Shown piece by piece: positions 20,711-28,578 of a stretch of DNA of 35,711 nt. A program made the translations under genes and the position numbers. The notes beneath the pieces are model-generated. The model made no database searches, was not told the DNA's origin, and saw only the letters and a list, made by a program, of their open reading frames with translations. The first letter of the stretch is position 1. Every line of letters starts with the position of its first letter. Origin of the DNA: Klebsiella pneumoniae (lineage in GTDB: Bacteria; Pseudomonadota; Gammaproteobacteria; Ga0077536); NCBI GenBank assembly GCA_945861225.1, contig CAMATU010000017.1, positions 1 through 35,711 of the forward strand. Reading direction: 5' to 3'.

Positions 20711-21925
20711 CTACCGTTCCTCTCCACGCAGACGCAACGTCGCCCACGCACCGACCGCGAACACCCCGGCCAACACCAGAAACACCTGCTGAAAGCCGGC
20801 GAGCCCAGGCGCACCGTCGAGCAGGCGCCCGGCGAGCGGTGCGAAGAAAACATCCGGGGTGTAGCCGACCACCGAGATCAGGCCGACCGCGGTACCGGTG
20901 AAGGCAGGCGCCACGCGCGTTTCCTCCAGCAGTGCGAAGTACACGCCACGTAGCGCATACACCGCGATGATCGTCAGCAACAGATTGCCGGCGATCCACG
21001 CCTCCGGCAGCGCATTACTCGCGCCTGCTGCCAGATAGGCGACTGCGCCGAGCGTGAACAGCCCGCCCACCAGGCGCGAGATACCCACGCGATCCGCGCA
21101 GAAGCCAGCGGCCACCGCCGCGAGCGGGCGCAGGTAGGCCGCGGCCGTCATCCATTGCGCGGCTTCGAGCTCGCGCAAACCGAGTGCCTGTTGCGCAAAG
21201 AGCGTGTAGTAATCGAGACCTTTGTAGCCGCAATAGGCGGCGATCACGATAAGCGCCTGCCACCAAACTACGGGTTGCACGAGCACCGAGCGCACCCGCA
21301 CCGAACTTAAATGCGCCCGGCCGGGGCTGCTCGCGCTGCGCGGAATGAGCCACCAGCACAACACCCCAGCGACGAAAGTAATGCCGCTGTAGAAATAGAT
21401 CACGGCGCGGAGGTCGGCGTGGCTGTCGGTGCCAGTCATTGTGTGTGCCAACACGGCCACCGCCACACTCGCCAGCACGGCAGCCACCAGGCCACGCCCA
21501 CCATCGAGCAAGCCAAAGGCGCGGCCCTGGGCCACCGCGCCGCCCCACTCGCGGGTGGCGCGAATCAGGGCTGCCCAGAACAACAGAATGGTCGTGATCC
21601 CCCAATAGCCATACAGGAACGACAGTCCCTGCACACTGGGGATAGTCGCGAGATAAAGACCGCCGGCGGCAGTCGCCCACAGCGAGACTGCGAGTAGTGC
21701 GCGTGTGGAATAGCGATCGGCCAAGGTGCCACCGGGAAAATAGGCCAGCATCGCGGTGAGGCCATAAATCGCGAAGATATCCCCGAGGGCCGTGTTGGTC
21801 AGCGCGAATTCGCTGAGCAGGGTCTGCCGGAAAAATCGCGGCACATGAAACGGCAGGCTGAAAATCGCCTCGCCGGCCAGGATCAGGCAGGTGAGACGCG
21901 CGATTTCCGTGCCGCGCCTGGTCAT
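20711..21925 (-). CDS. Major facilitator superfamily transporter, substrate unknown
   Basis: A 404-residue, roughly 12-helix MFS permease. The loop 2-3 motif appears as GGTLADRYSTRALL, and the equivalent loop in the second half is GFCADRVGISRLVGG. Membrane segments include LFWAALIRATREWGG, GRGLVAAVLASVAVAVLA, IYFYSGITFVAGVLCWWLIP and AWIAGNLLLTIIAVYALRGVYFALLEE. The frame is open 31 codons further up, but the ATG at 21925 (MTRRGTEIARLTCLILAGEAIF) gives a normal N-terminus. It is divergent from the histidine kinase gene with a ~240-base gap, so the kinase could control it, but nothing shown proves a link. Substrate is not recognisable. Confidence 0.88.
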   Translation of the reverse strand: MTRRGTEIARLTCLILAGEAIFSLPFHVPRFFRQTLLSEFALTNTALGDIFAIYGLTAMLAYFPGGTLADRYSTRALLAVSLWATAAGGLYLATIPSVQGLSFLYGYWGITTILLFWAALIRATREWGGAVAQGRAFGLLDGGRGLVAAVLASVAVAVLAHTMTGTDSHADLRAVIYFYSGITFVAGVLCWWLIPRSASSPGRAHLSSVRVRSVLVQPVVWWQALIVIAAYCGYKGLDYYTLFAQQALGLRELEAAQWMTAAAYLRPLAAVAAGFCADRVGISRLVGGLFTLGAVAYLAAGASNALPEAWIAGNLLLTIIAVYALRGVYFALLEETRVAPAFTGTAVGLISVVGYTPDVFFAPLAGRLLDGAPGLAGFQQVFLVLAGVFAVGAWATLRLRGEER

Positions 21926-22165
21926 CGCATACCTCGTGATTTCAACTGGCAGGGAAACTGGCACATAACCGTGGCGGACCGCGCTGGCACAGCGCTGCAT
22001 TCTAAGAGGTTCAAGCATTGCGGTGTGCGGCCCGCTATTGCATTTAGAGCTTCCTCTCCAGGCTTTGCGTTATGTCGCCCAATTTTTCCCAATTATCCCT
22101 GCGGGTCGCGCGCCTTATCGGTTATCCGTGCCGGGCCCCGCTTGGCGGGTCTGGAGCGGGTTAAG

Positions 22166-24496
22166 GTGACACGTCCGGCGACCACCTTAACGCCCTTGCT
22201 CTTACTGATCGCGGGGCCCTTGTTACTTCTGGCGGCCGTTTTTGCCTACGCGGTGTATCACGTTCTGCATCAAGTCTTAGCCCACGCCGAATTTCATAAC
22301 GTGGGCACCGATGCCGCCTTGAATGCCATGGTAGATCGCCAATTCAGCTGGATTGCCGCACTCCTGGGGGTGGCATTTTGCCTGGCGGTTATGGTGCTTC
22401 AGCGCATAGTGGTGACGCCCCTCAAGGCGCTTACCCGAGCCGCTGCCATTCCGGAGTTCGCGTTCGCGCCAATCAGGACCTCAGGGGTGATTGCCCGCGA
22501 AATTGGCGTACTGGCCAAAACTTTAGCAACTTCAATTGCGGCGCATCAGGCGAGCTTGCGAACGCTGAAGCAACAACTTGAGCGCTTCGATTTAGCCACC
22601 AGAGGCGCCGCCGAAGTCATTTGGGATATCGATCTCGCCAGCGGGCACGCAGCATTCTCGCCGCGCCTCGCCGAGTTGCTTGATCTACCACCGGACGCGA
22701 TTCCTCAGTTGGTCGATGAGTTCGATGCCCTGATCCACCCCGCTGATCGCGCAGGGTACAAGGCGGTCGCGCTGGGACACCTGCGCGACCGCGCGCCTTA
22801 TCACTGCGAGTTCCGGTTGCGCCGTGCGAACGGCGAATATTGTTGGGTGATGTCGCGCGGTCAGGCACTGTGGAATGCCGAGGGGCGTGCGACACGCGTC
22901 GCCGGCTCACTCACGAATATGACCGAACAGCATGCCCTCCAGAGCATAACCCAGGCGATCAACGCCAAAATGACAGAAATTATCGCCAATACCCCGGGCA
23001 TTATTTTTGAGTTCATCCAAGCACCCGATGGCCAGGGCTATTTCGAATCAACCAGTCCGTTACTCCACGAACTCTTTGGTCTTGACCCGACCCCGGGATT
23101 CCAAAAAATCGAAAATTTGCTGAGCAACGTGGTCGCTGAAGATCTACCAGCGTTGCTTGCGTCAATTGATCGCGCCACCCGTGAGACCTGTATCTGGTTG
23201 CATGAGTTTCGTTGCAAACGCGACGATGGACGGGTGCTCTGGCTGGAAGGTCGCTCGCAACCACGCCTGCTGGCCGATAAAACGGTGAAATTCACCGGCA
23301 CCCTGGTAGATATCACTGCGCGCAAAACAGCCGAACAGGCGTTGATTGCGGCGCGCGATGCGGCGGACCTCGCCACCCGCGCGAAGAGTGATTTTCTCGC
23401 GACCATGAGCCATGAAATTCGCACCCCCTTGAACGGCGTGCTCGGCTGCACCGAAATCCTGCTGACCACGCCACTGACACCCGATCAACGCGGCCTCGCG
23501 GAAACCGTCGCGCAGCGAGGGGCAGCCCTGCTGGCCCTGTTGAACGCTATTCTGGATCTTTCAAAACTCGAAGCGGGGGACCGCTCGCTTGAGCGGTTGA
23601 TCATCGGTCCGCGCGAGCTGTGCGCCGAGGTAATTGAGCTATTCGCGCCGCTGGCCTGCGAGAAGCACTTGGAACTCACGTTACGCTGGGACCCCCTGGC
23701 GCCCGCTGTGATCGAATCCGATGCCACCGCCATGCGGCAGATTCTCACCAATTTGCTGGGCAATGCGCTCAAATTCACGGCCTCGGGCGGGGTCATCGTG
23801 ACCGCGACTATCACTGCCGAAGGCGCCTTGCGAATTGCCGTGCAGGACACCGGGATCGGGATTGCGGCCGAAAATCATCAGGCGATTTTCAACAAATTCA
23901 CGCAGGCCGATACCACGACCACCCGCCGCTTCGGCGGCACTGGACTTGGCCTGACCATCTCGCAAAAACTCGCGCTGGCCCTGGGTGGCGAAATCGGCGT
24001 GAGCAGCACACCCGGCGAGGGCTCGACCTTCTGGTTTACCGTGCCGCGCGGGACGGATCTTGAAGTAACGGAAACGCCACCGAGTGCCTTGGCCGAGAGG
24101 ACCGCGTTAGTGTTGTCTGCGTATGGCCCGCGGCGAGAGTCACTGATCGTCGAGTTGCAAACGCTGGGCCTCAAGGTGTGGGCGGCGGATTCGCTGACGG
24201 CCGCGCGCGTGACACTCGCGACGCAAGCGCCATCGCTGGTGTTGTTCGATTACGCCTGGCCGGAATGCGACAGCCTCACTTTAACGGCGGCGCTGCGCGC
24301 GGCCAGCCCTGGCGCGCGCCTGATCCCGCTGTGCACGGTGCGCGAAATATCCGCACTCGATCGCTCGCAATTCAGTGCCTCGCTGCGACAGCCCGTGACC
24401 CGTCGCGGCACCTTGGTCGAGGCATTATTGCAGGCGTTGGAAGGGGCGGACGACGTCGCGACACACCGCGCAAGCGAGATGTCGGTGTCCCCATAG
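22166..24496 (+). CDS. Membrane PAS-PAS hybrid-like sensor histidine kinase with degenerate receiver domain
   Basis: A roughly 776-residue kinase from the GTG at 22166 (GGAG upstream). Two membrane helices (about 8-33 and 60-83) flank a short periplasmic loop. Two PAS/PAC units follow (about 140-255 and 268-388; RLRRANGEYCWVMSRG, VKFTGTLVDITARK). The HisKA H-box is MSHEIRTPLNG with His416; the ATPase has NLLGNALKFT (529-538), DTGIGIA (561-567) and GTGLGL (591-596). Residues 646-758 resemble a receiver: Asp695 in LVLFDYAWP sits where the acceptor should be, but the acidic pair after beta 1 is SAY and the beta 5 Lys is replaced (LRQP). It is probably not phosphorylated normally. No response-regulator gene adjoins it. 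The stop TAG lies inside the following repeat. Confidence 0.9.
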   Translation: MTRPATTLTPLLLLIAGPLLLLAAVFAYAVYHVLHQVLAHAEFHNVGTDAALNAMVDRQFSWIAALLGVAFCLAVMVLQRIVVTPLKALTRAAAIPEFAFAPIRTSGVIAREIGVLAKTLATSIAAHQASLRTLKQQLERFDLATRGAAEVIWDIDLASGHAAFSPRLAELLDLPPDAIPQLVDEFDALIHPADRAGYKAVALGHLRDRAPYHCEFRLRRANGEYCWVMSRGQALWNAEGRATRVAGSLTNMTEQHALQSITQAINAKMTEIIANTPGIIFEFIQAPDGQGYFESTSPLLHELFGLDPTPGFQKIENLLSNVVAEDLPALLASIDRATRETCIWLHEFRCKRDDGRVLWLEGRSQPRLLADKTVKFTGTLVDITARKTAEQALIAARDAADLATRAKSDFLATMSHEIRTPLNGVLGCTEILLTTPLTPDQRGLAETVAQRGAALLALLNAILDLSKLEAGDRSLERLIIGPRELCAEVIELFAPLACEKHLELTLRWDPLAPAVIESDATAMRQILTNLLGNALKFTASGGVIVTATITAEGALRIAVQDTGIGIAAENHQAIFNKFTQADTTTTRRFGGTGLGLTISQKLALALGGEIGVSSTPGEGSTFWFTVPRGTDLEVTETPPSALAERTALVLSAYGPRRESLIVELQTLGLKVWAADSLTAARVTLATQAPSLVLFDYAWPECDSLTLTAALRAASPGARLIPLCTVREISALDRSQFSASLRQPVTRRGTLVEALLQALEGADDVATHRASEMSVSP

Positions 24497-24573
24497 GTCG
24501 GATAAGCGCAGCGTAATCCGACCTCATTGTTGGCGATGTAATGTCGGATTACGCTGCGCTTATCCGACCTATG
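24492..24573. repeat. GGATAA-type palindrome, perfect 31-bp arms, overlapping the kinase stop
   Basis: Left arm 24492-24522 (CATAGGTCGGATAAGCGCAG...) and right arm 24543-24573 are perfectly complementary, with a 20-base spacer. The sequence is nearly identical to the copy at 17939. The kinase stop codon TAG (24494-24496) falls within the left arm. The element separates the convergent kinase gene and acyl-CoA ligase gene (24581). Confidence 0.88.
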
Positions 24574-24580
24574 AAGATTA

Positions 24581-26083
24581 TCAAGACTCCTGCTTCACCA
24601 GCTCCCGCAACGCCACCACATCCACCTTGCCAAGCGCGGTGCGCGGCAACGCGGTGACAGTCACCATGTCCTTCGGCCATTTGTAGCGTGCAAGGCGGCC
24701 GGCCAAGGCTTGCTGCAAGGTCGCGAGATCGAGACCCGGCGGCAGCGCCACGATCACGGCCACCGGCACGGCACCCCACACCGGATCAGTACGCCCGGTC
24801 ACGGCGACTTCCTGCACCCCTGGCACGTCACGCAGGATCCGCTCGAGTTCGGCCGGATAGATATTTTCGCCGCCCGAGATGATCACGTTCTTCAGGCGAT
24901 CCTTGAACCAATAAACACCTTCGGCATCCATGCTTGCGACATCACCGGTGCGGAACCAATCCGCGACGAAAGCTGCCGGATTCAGGTGATTCCAGTAATG
25001 CGTAATCACGTGTGCGCCGCGCACCTGGACTTCGCCAGGTTCCTCGGTCACACAAACTGCACCGTCGGCTCGCATGAGACGGATCTCGGTGTGCAGGCCT
25101 GCGCGACCGATCGCGCCTGCTGTCGTATAGGCCGCCTCAATTCGCTGATAAATCGCGACCGGTCCGGTTTCAGTCGCGCCATACACTTGAATCACTGGCA
25201 CGCCACGCGCGTGCCAGGCCGCGATCAAGCTTAATGGCACATCGGTGGAGCCGGTGGTCACCGCGCGTAAGCTGGAAAGATCCGCTTGCGCCCAACGCGG
25301 TAATGCCTGGAGCGCCTGCAAAGTGGCTGGCACTTGCACCGTCAGGGTGGGCCGCAAGTCAATAATTGCGGCGAGCGTTGCGGTAGGTTCGAAGCGCGGC
25401 AGCAGAATCACTTCGGCGCCCACTTTCAAGGCCGGCAGAGTTTGAATGTTCAGGCCACCGACATGGAACAGCGGTAACACGGTCAGCACTCGATCGGCCG
25501 CGGTCATCTCATGCATGTGAATGGAATTCAGCGCGTTGCAGGCCACCGTGTGTGCGCTCAACACGGCGCCCTTGGCACGCCCGGTCGTGCCTGAGGTGTA
25601 GCAGAGCAGCAGCGGTGCGTCCGGCGACACCTCACGCGGAGGTGACCTCCCCGAGCACGTAGGAACTTCCGGCCACCGGAGATCGCGATTGCGTATGCCG
25701 CAGCGATGGCTCGCTGGCAGCCTATAGCTCAGCGCCTGCGCCAAGGTCGTACAGGAGTCTTCCACGAACAGGACCGAAGGCGTGCAATCGGCGAGAACCG
25801 CATCAAGTTCTGCCGCCGCCAAGCGCCAATTGAGCGGCACCAGCACGCAGCCCGTGGCCGCACAGGCGAATACCAGCGCGAGTTCTTCCGGCGTGTTCGC
25901 GCCGAGATAGGCCACCCGCGTGCCGCGTGGCAACGCCAGCGCATGCGCCAAAAAATCTGCGAGGTCGGCAATCAGGGCCGCGAATTCGCGGTAGGTCAGC
26001 GTCTCTTGTGCAAAGCGTACGGCGATGCGTTCAGGCGATTCCCGCGCGTGCTGCGCGATCCATTGGCTGACGGGGCTATCCAT
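24581..26083 (-). CDS. AMP-forming acyl-CoA synthetase (acyl-CoA ligase), substrate unknown
   Basis: A 500-residue ANL-superfamily ligase that would activate a carboxylic acid with ATP and CoA. The P-loop CYTSGTTGRAKG is at 161-172, the adenine-binding motif is VYGATETGP, the hinge region is TGDVASMDAEGVYWFKDRLKN followed by IISGGENIYPAELE, and the catalytic Lys is in PRTALGKVD at about 486. The frame is open 15 codons upstream into a repeat, but the ATG at 26083 (MDSPVSQWIAQHARESPERIAV) gives the usual start. It is the last gene of a NicX-like/dehydrogenase/ligase run. The substrate cannot be read from the sequence; a short or medium acyl, cyclic or aromatic acid are all possible. Confidence 0.9.
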   Translation of the reverse strand: MDSPVSQWIAQHARESPERIAVRFAQETLTYREFAALIADLADFLAHALALPRGTRVAYLGANTPEELALVFACAATGCVLVPLNWRLAAAELDAVLADCTPSVLFVEDSCTTLAQALSYRLPASHRCGIRNRDLRWPEVPTCSGRSPPREVSPDAPLLLCYTSGTTGRAKGAVLSAHTVACNALNSIHMHEMTAADRVLTVLPLFHVGGLNIQTLPALKVGAEVILLPRFEPTATLAAIIDLRPTLTVQVPATLQALQALPRWAQADLSSLRAVTTGSTDVPLSLIAAWHARGVPVIQVYGATETGPVAIYQRIEAAYTTAGAIGRAGLHTEIRLMRADGAVCVTEEPGEVQVRGAHVITHYWNHLNPAAFVADWFRTGDVASMDAEGVYWFKDRLKNVIISGGENIYPAELERILRDVPGVQEVAVTGRTDPVWGAVPVAVIVALPPGLDLATLQQALAGRLARYKWPKDMVTVTALPRTALGKVDVVALRELVKQES

Positions 26084-26090
26084 TACGCCA

Positions 26091-26119
26091 CCCGTCGTTG
26101 CGAGGAGCGCAGCGACGGG
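26091..26119. repeat. CEERSD-type palindromic repeat inside the catabolic operon
   Basis: CCCGTCGTTGCG and CGCAGCGACGGG pair with one G-T wobble around AGGAG. GTCGTTGCGAGGAGCGCAGC is a member of the widespread short palindrome that is often mistranslated as CEERSD in annotated genomes. It occupies most of the 41-base gap between the acyl-CoA dehydrogenase and ligase genes. Confidence 0.75.
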
Positions 26120-26124
26120 AACCC

Positions 26125-27375
26125 TCAACCATCGCGCTCGCCGGGTAGGTACAACGCTTCACGGCCAATGCGCTCGATACAAAGATCGGCGGTCCAGGGC
26201 AACATCAGCGCCCCGCAGCGGCTGTCGCGATACAGGCGTTCAATGGGCAAGGAACGCAGCATTGACTGTCCACCGCAGGTGCGGATCGCGAGTTGCGCGA
26301 GTTCGTTGGCGTTCTCCATCACGGTGTACTGCGCGGCCAGCGCACGTTGCAGTTGTTCGCGGGTGGGATCGATACAGGCCTCGCTGATCACCTGGAACCA
26401 CAACGCCTTGGTTTGCTCGAGCATGATGTGCATGCGCGCGACATTGCCTTGTTTGACCGCCATGCCGCGCCGCTGCTCGGTCACCCCAGGCCATTCACCC
26501 CGCAAATATTTCACGGTGAAGTCATACGCGGCCTGCGCGAGACCAATGTACGTGGGCGTTAAAGTAAGGAACATATGCGGCCAGCGGCCGGCTGCCTGGT
26601 GATACACCCCGGGCGGCATGATGGCTTCATCCTCCGTGACGAACACCTCTTTAAACAGCGCGGTGCGCGACACCGTACCGCGCATCCCGAGCGGATCCCA
26701 AGCGCCCACCACTGACACGCCAGGGGCAGTCGCGGACACTGCGAGATACAGGGAATTACGGCGATTGAGTGCTTCGTCATCCGTGGTTTCCGTACACAGG
26801 ATGCCGTAGTAATCGGCATGCCCGGATAACGACGCGAAGATTTTCTTGCCATTGACCAGCCATCCGCCAGCAGTGCGTTTGGCAGTGGTCGCGAAGGGCA
26901 CCGCGCCGGACGCTGCGGCGATCGCGCCGCCTTCGGAGAACGGCTGCGAATAAATTTTGCCGTCGCGAATGATGCGTGCGTAGTGACCTGCCCGCCGGCG
27001 TTCGTGAGTGGCGCGCATCTCGGGCGGCATGTCGAGACCATCCGCGAGATCACCCGACCATAAGCAGGAACACACATGCATGTTGAAGGTGAGCGCAGTG
27101 GCGCCACAATAGCGGCCAATTTCCGCCGCACTCAGCGAGTACGCGCGATAGCTGGCACCCAACCCGCCATAAGCGCGCGGCACGCAGATCCCGAGCAGCC
27201 CGGCGGCGCGTAAATCGAGATAGTTCTCGGTGGGAAAGCGTGCTTCGCGATCGAAGGTGGCGGCGCGCGGTGCGAAGGCACTTGCCGCCAGCTCGCGCGT
27301 GCGCGTGGTGAGGTCAATCTCCTGCGGGGTGAGACTGAACGCCTTGGGATCAAAGAGGGGGGCGTCTGGCTTCAT
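26125..27375 (-). CDS. Acyl-CoA dehydrogenase-fold flavoprotein, atypical active site
   Basis: A 416-residue member of the acyl-CoA dehydrogenase superfamily. It has the N-terminal helical domain (FPTENYLDLRAAGLLGICVPRAYGGLGASY), the middle beta domain (YSQPFSEGGAIAAASG, GGWLVNGKKIFASLSGHADYYG, WDPLGMRGTVSRTALFKEVFV) and the C-terminal helical domain (YTVMENANELAQLAIRTCGGQSM, IERLYRDSRCGALMLPWTADLCIERIG). At the C-terminal position where medium-chain enzymes have the catalytic Glu (YEGT), the sequence is ALMLPWT, and the alternative Glu of isovaleryl-CoA-type enzymes is also not apparent. It could use another base or catalyse a different flavin reaction. The start overlaps the NicX-like stop by 4 bases (ATGA). 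Confidence 0.88.
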   Translation of the reverse strand: MKPDAPLFDPKAFSLTPQEIDLTTRTRELAASAFAPRAATFDREARFPTENYLDLRAAGLLGICVPRAYGGLGASYRAYSLSAAEIGRYCGATALTFNMHVCSCLWSGDLADGLDMPPEMRATHERRRAGHYARIIRDGKIYSQPFSEGGAIAAASGAVPFATTAKRTAGGWLVNGKKIFASLSGHADYYGILCTETTDDEALNRRNSLYLAVSATAPGVSVVGAWDPLGMRGTVSRTALFKEVFVTEDEAIMPPGVYHQAAGRWPHMFLTLTPTYIGLAQAAYDFTVKYLRGEWPGVTEQRRGMAVKQGNVARMHIMLEQTKALWFQVISEACIDPTREQLQRALAAQYTVMENANELAQLAIRTCGGQSMLRSLPIERLYRDSRCGALMLPWTADLCIERIGREALYLPGERDG

Positions 27376-28406
27376 CGCAAAACCCCGGCGTCCACCACGA
27401 CTTGGTCGTCCAACCTAATCGTGCAACCGCGCAGTGGGAGATCGAAATGACCTTCGGTGAAGCGCTGCGCGAATTCATTAGCGCCAGTCGAATAGAGAAA
27501 ATTGCCGGCGAAGGCGCGCAGCTCCGTGCCGTTGAAATCGCGCTGGTCGTACATCGTCAACGCCTCGTAGCGCGCGCGGGGATTCAACCCCCAGCCCACA
27601 TGACTCACGCCATACGCGGCGCGATCATCCCAGGCTGCAAAATATCGCCGCATCAATTCGGCGTCGGTGCCGTGGCCTTCGATGGCAATCACAAAGTCAT
27701 TTTCAATCGTCAGACTCACCGGTGACTCGTGGTAGCGCTTGAAGGTGAGATTCACATCACCCACGTCGAGCACCAGCCGTCCATTCACACTATGCGGGCG
27801 CGGGAAATTCACCACGATGCCGCCGGGCCAGTGCGCGATCATGCCCGGCTTCTCACACCAGCCCCACACGCCGCCGACGCGCGCCTCGCGCAAATCGATG
27901 GTGAGATCCGTGCCTGCCACGGAGGTGACATGCATGGTGCTCGCGACCTTACAAGCCTTGATCGCGGTTTTCACCACGGCCTCGTCCTCCGCGCGCGGCA
28001 CCAGGCGTTCCAGTGCTTCGGGATGCTCGTTCGAGATCATCAGCACTCTTGCACCACTGCTTAGAATTTCGGGCAACTGCGGCGCGTGAAGGAGGCCTTC
28101 CAGCGTGAGATCAACGACCATTTGCGATGCCTGCAAGGCAGCCAGCGCAACGGCCTGTCCGTGCAAGGCCTGGCTCGCACCGGTGGAGCGAATCGGCACC
28201 GGTGCGGTTTGGCGCGGCGTCGGCACGGTGATTTGACACGCAGCGATGCCCAGCCGCGCCAATGCGAGGCGCGCGAGTTCCGCATTCAAGGGGCGTGATT
28301 GCGTTTCGGTGAGCAGCGCGACGGCGTCACCCGGTTGGACTTTGCAGAGTTCGAACACGCGCTGGAAGGCGTCAAGCCACTGGGGCTCTAGGCGGTCGCT
28401 GAACAT
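27372..28406 (-). CDS. NicX-like/aminopeptidase-T-like metalloprotein (2,5-dihydroxypyridine 5,6-dioxygenase family)
   Basis: A 344-residue protein resembling NicX of Pseudomonas putida, the Fe(II) enzyme that opens 2,5-dihydroxypyridine, itself related to M29 aminopeptidases. Shared blocks are LVLDVGDVNLTFKRYHE (211-227), YGVSHVGWGLNPRARYEAL (265-283), LRAFAGNFLYSTGANE and HFDLPLRGCTIRLDDQ. As I recall, the iron ligands of NicX are His265, His318 and Asp320; His269, His320 and Asp322 here occupy the matching motifs (SHVGWG, GHFD). None of the other nicotinate-pathway genes (nicC, nicD, nicE, nicF) is nearby, so the substrate probably differs. It is first of three genes, coupled by an ATGA overlap to the dehydrogenase-fold gene. 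A hydrolase role in place of ring cleavage remains possible. Confidence 0.8.
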   Translation of the reverse strand: MFSDRLEPQWLDAFQRVFELCKVQPGDAVALLTETQSRPLNAELARLALARLGIAACQITVPTPRQTAPVPIRSTGASQALHGQAVALAALQASQMVVDLTLEGLLHAPQLPEILSSGARVLMISNEHPEALERLVPRAEDEAVVKTAIKACKVASTMHVTSVAGTDLTIDLREARVGGVWGWCEKPGMIAHWPGGIVVNFPRPHSVNGRLVLDVGDVNLTFKRYHESPVSLTIENDFVIAIEGHGTDAELMRRYFAAWDDRAAYGVSHVGWGLNPRARYEALTMYDQRDFNGTELRAFAGNFLYSTGANEFAQRFTEGHFDLPLRGCTIRLDDQVVVDAGVLR

Positions 28407-28488
28407 GAGGGGATCTCCAAGACCGTCGCTGGTTGCGACACTGGGGATTCAATCATTACGCGTAGTCGAAGGTCCAGGAAATTTATAG

Positions 28489-28555
28489 GGCGGATGAGCG
28501 GCGTCAGCCGCGTTATCCGCCGTCAATCGTCGGATAACGCTAACGCTTATCCGAC
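28489..28555. repeat. GGATAA-type palindrome pair between pgk and the NicX-like operon
   Basis: Two palindromes occur: 28489-28521 (GGCGGATGAGCGG...CCGCGTTATCCGCC, longer than elsewhere by an inserted GCGTCAGC) and 28529-28555 (GTCGGATAACGC...GCTTATCCGAC). Together they resemble the first two units of the cluster at 4349. They lie in the 172-base gap between pgk and the NicX-like gene, which run in the same direction. Confidence 0.8.
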
Positions 28556-28578
28556 CTATGCGAGACTTCACACAGCCC

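Noticed and set aside
21845..22165. 107-codon upstream extension of the histidine kinase frame
   Set aside because: It overlaps the divergent MFS gene start and has no signal or domain character; the GTG at 22166 precedes the first membrane helix and has a ribosome site.
25706..26602. 298-codon plus-strand frame opposite the ligase and dehydrogenase genes
   Set aside because: Antisense shadow that passes through the CEERSD-type repeat (ATRRCEERSDGN); both minus-strand genes are well supported.
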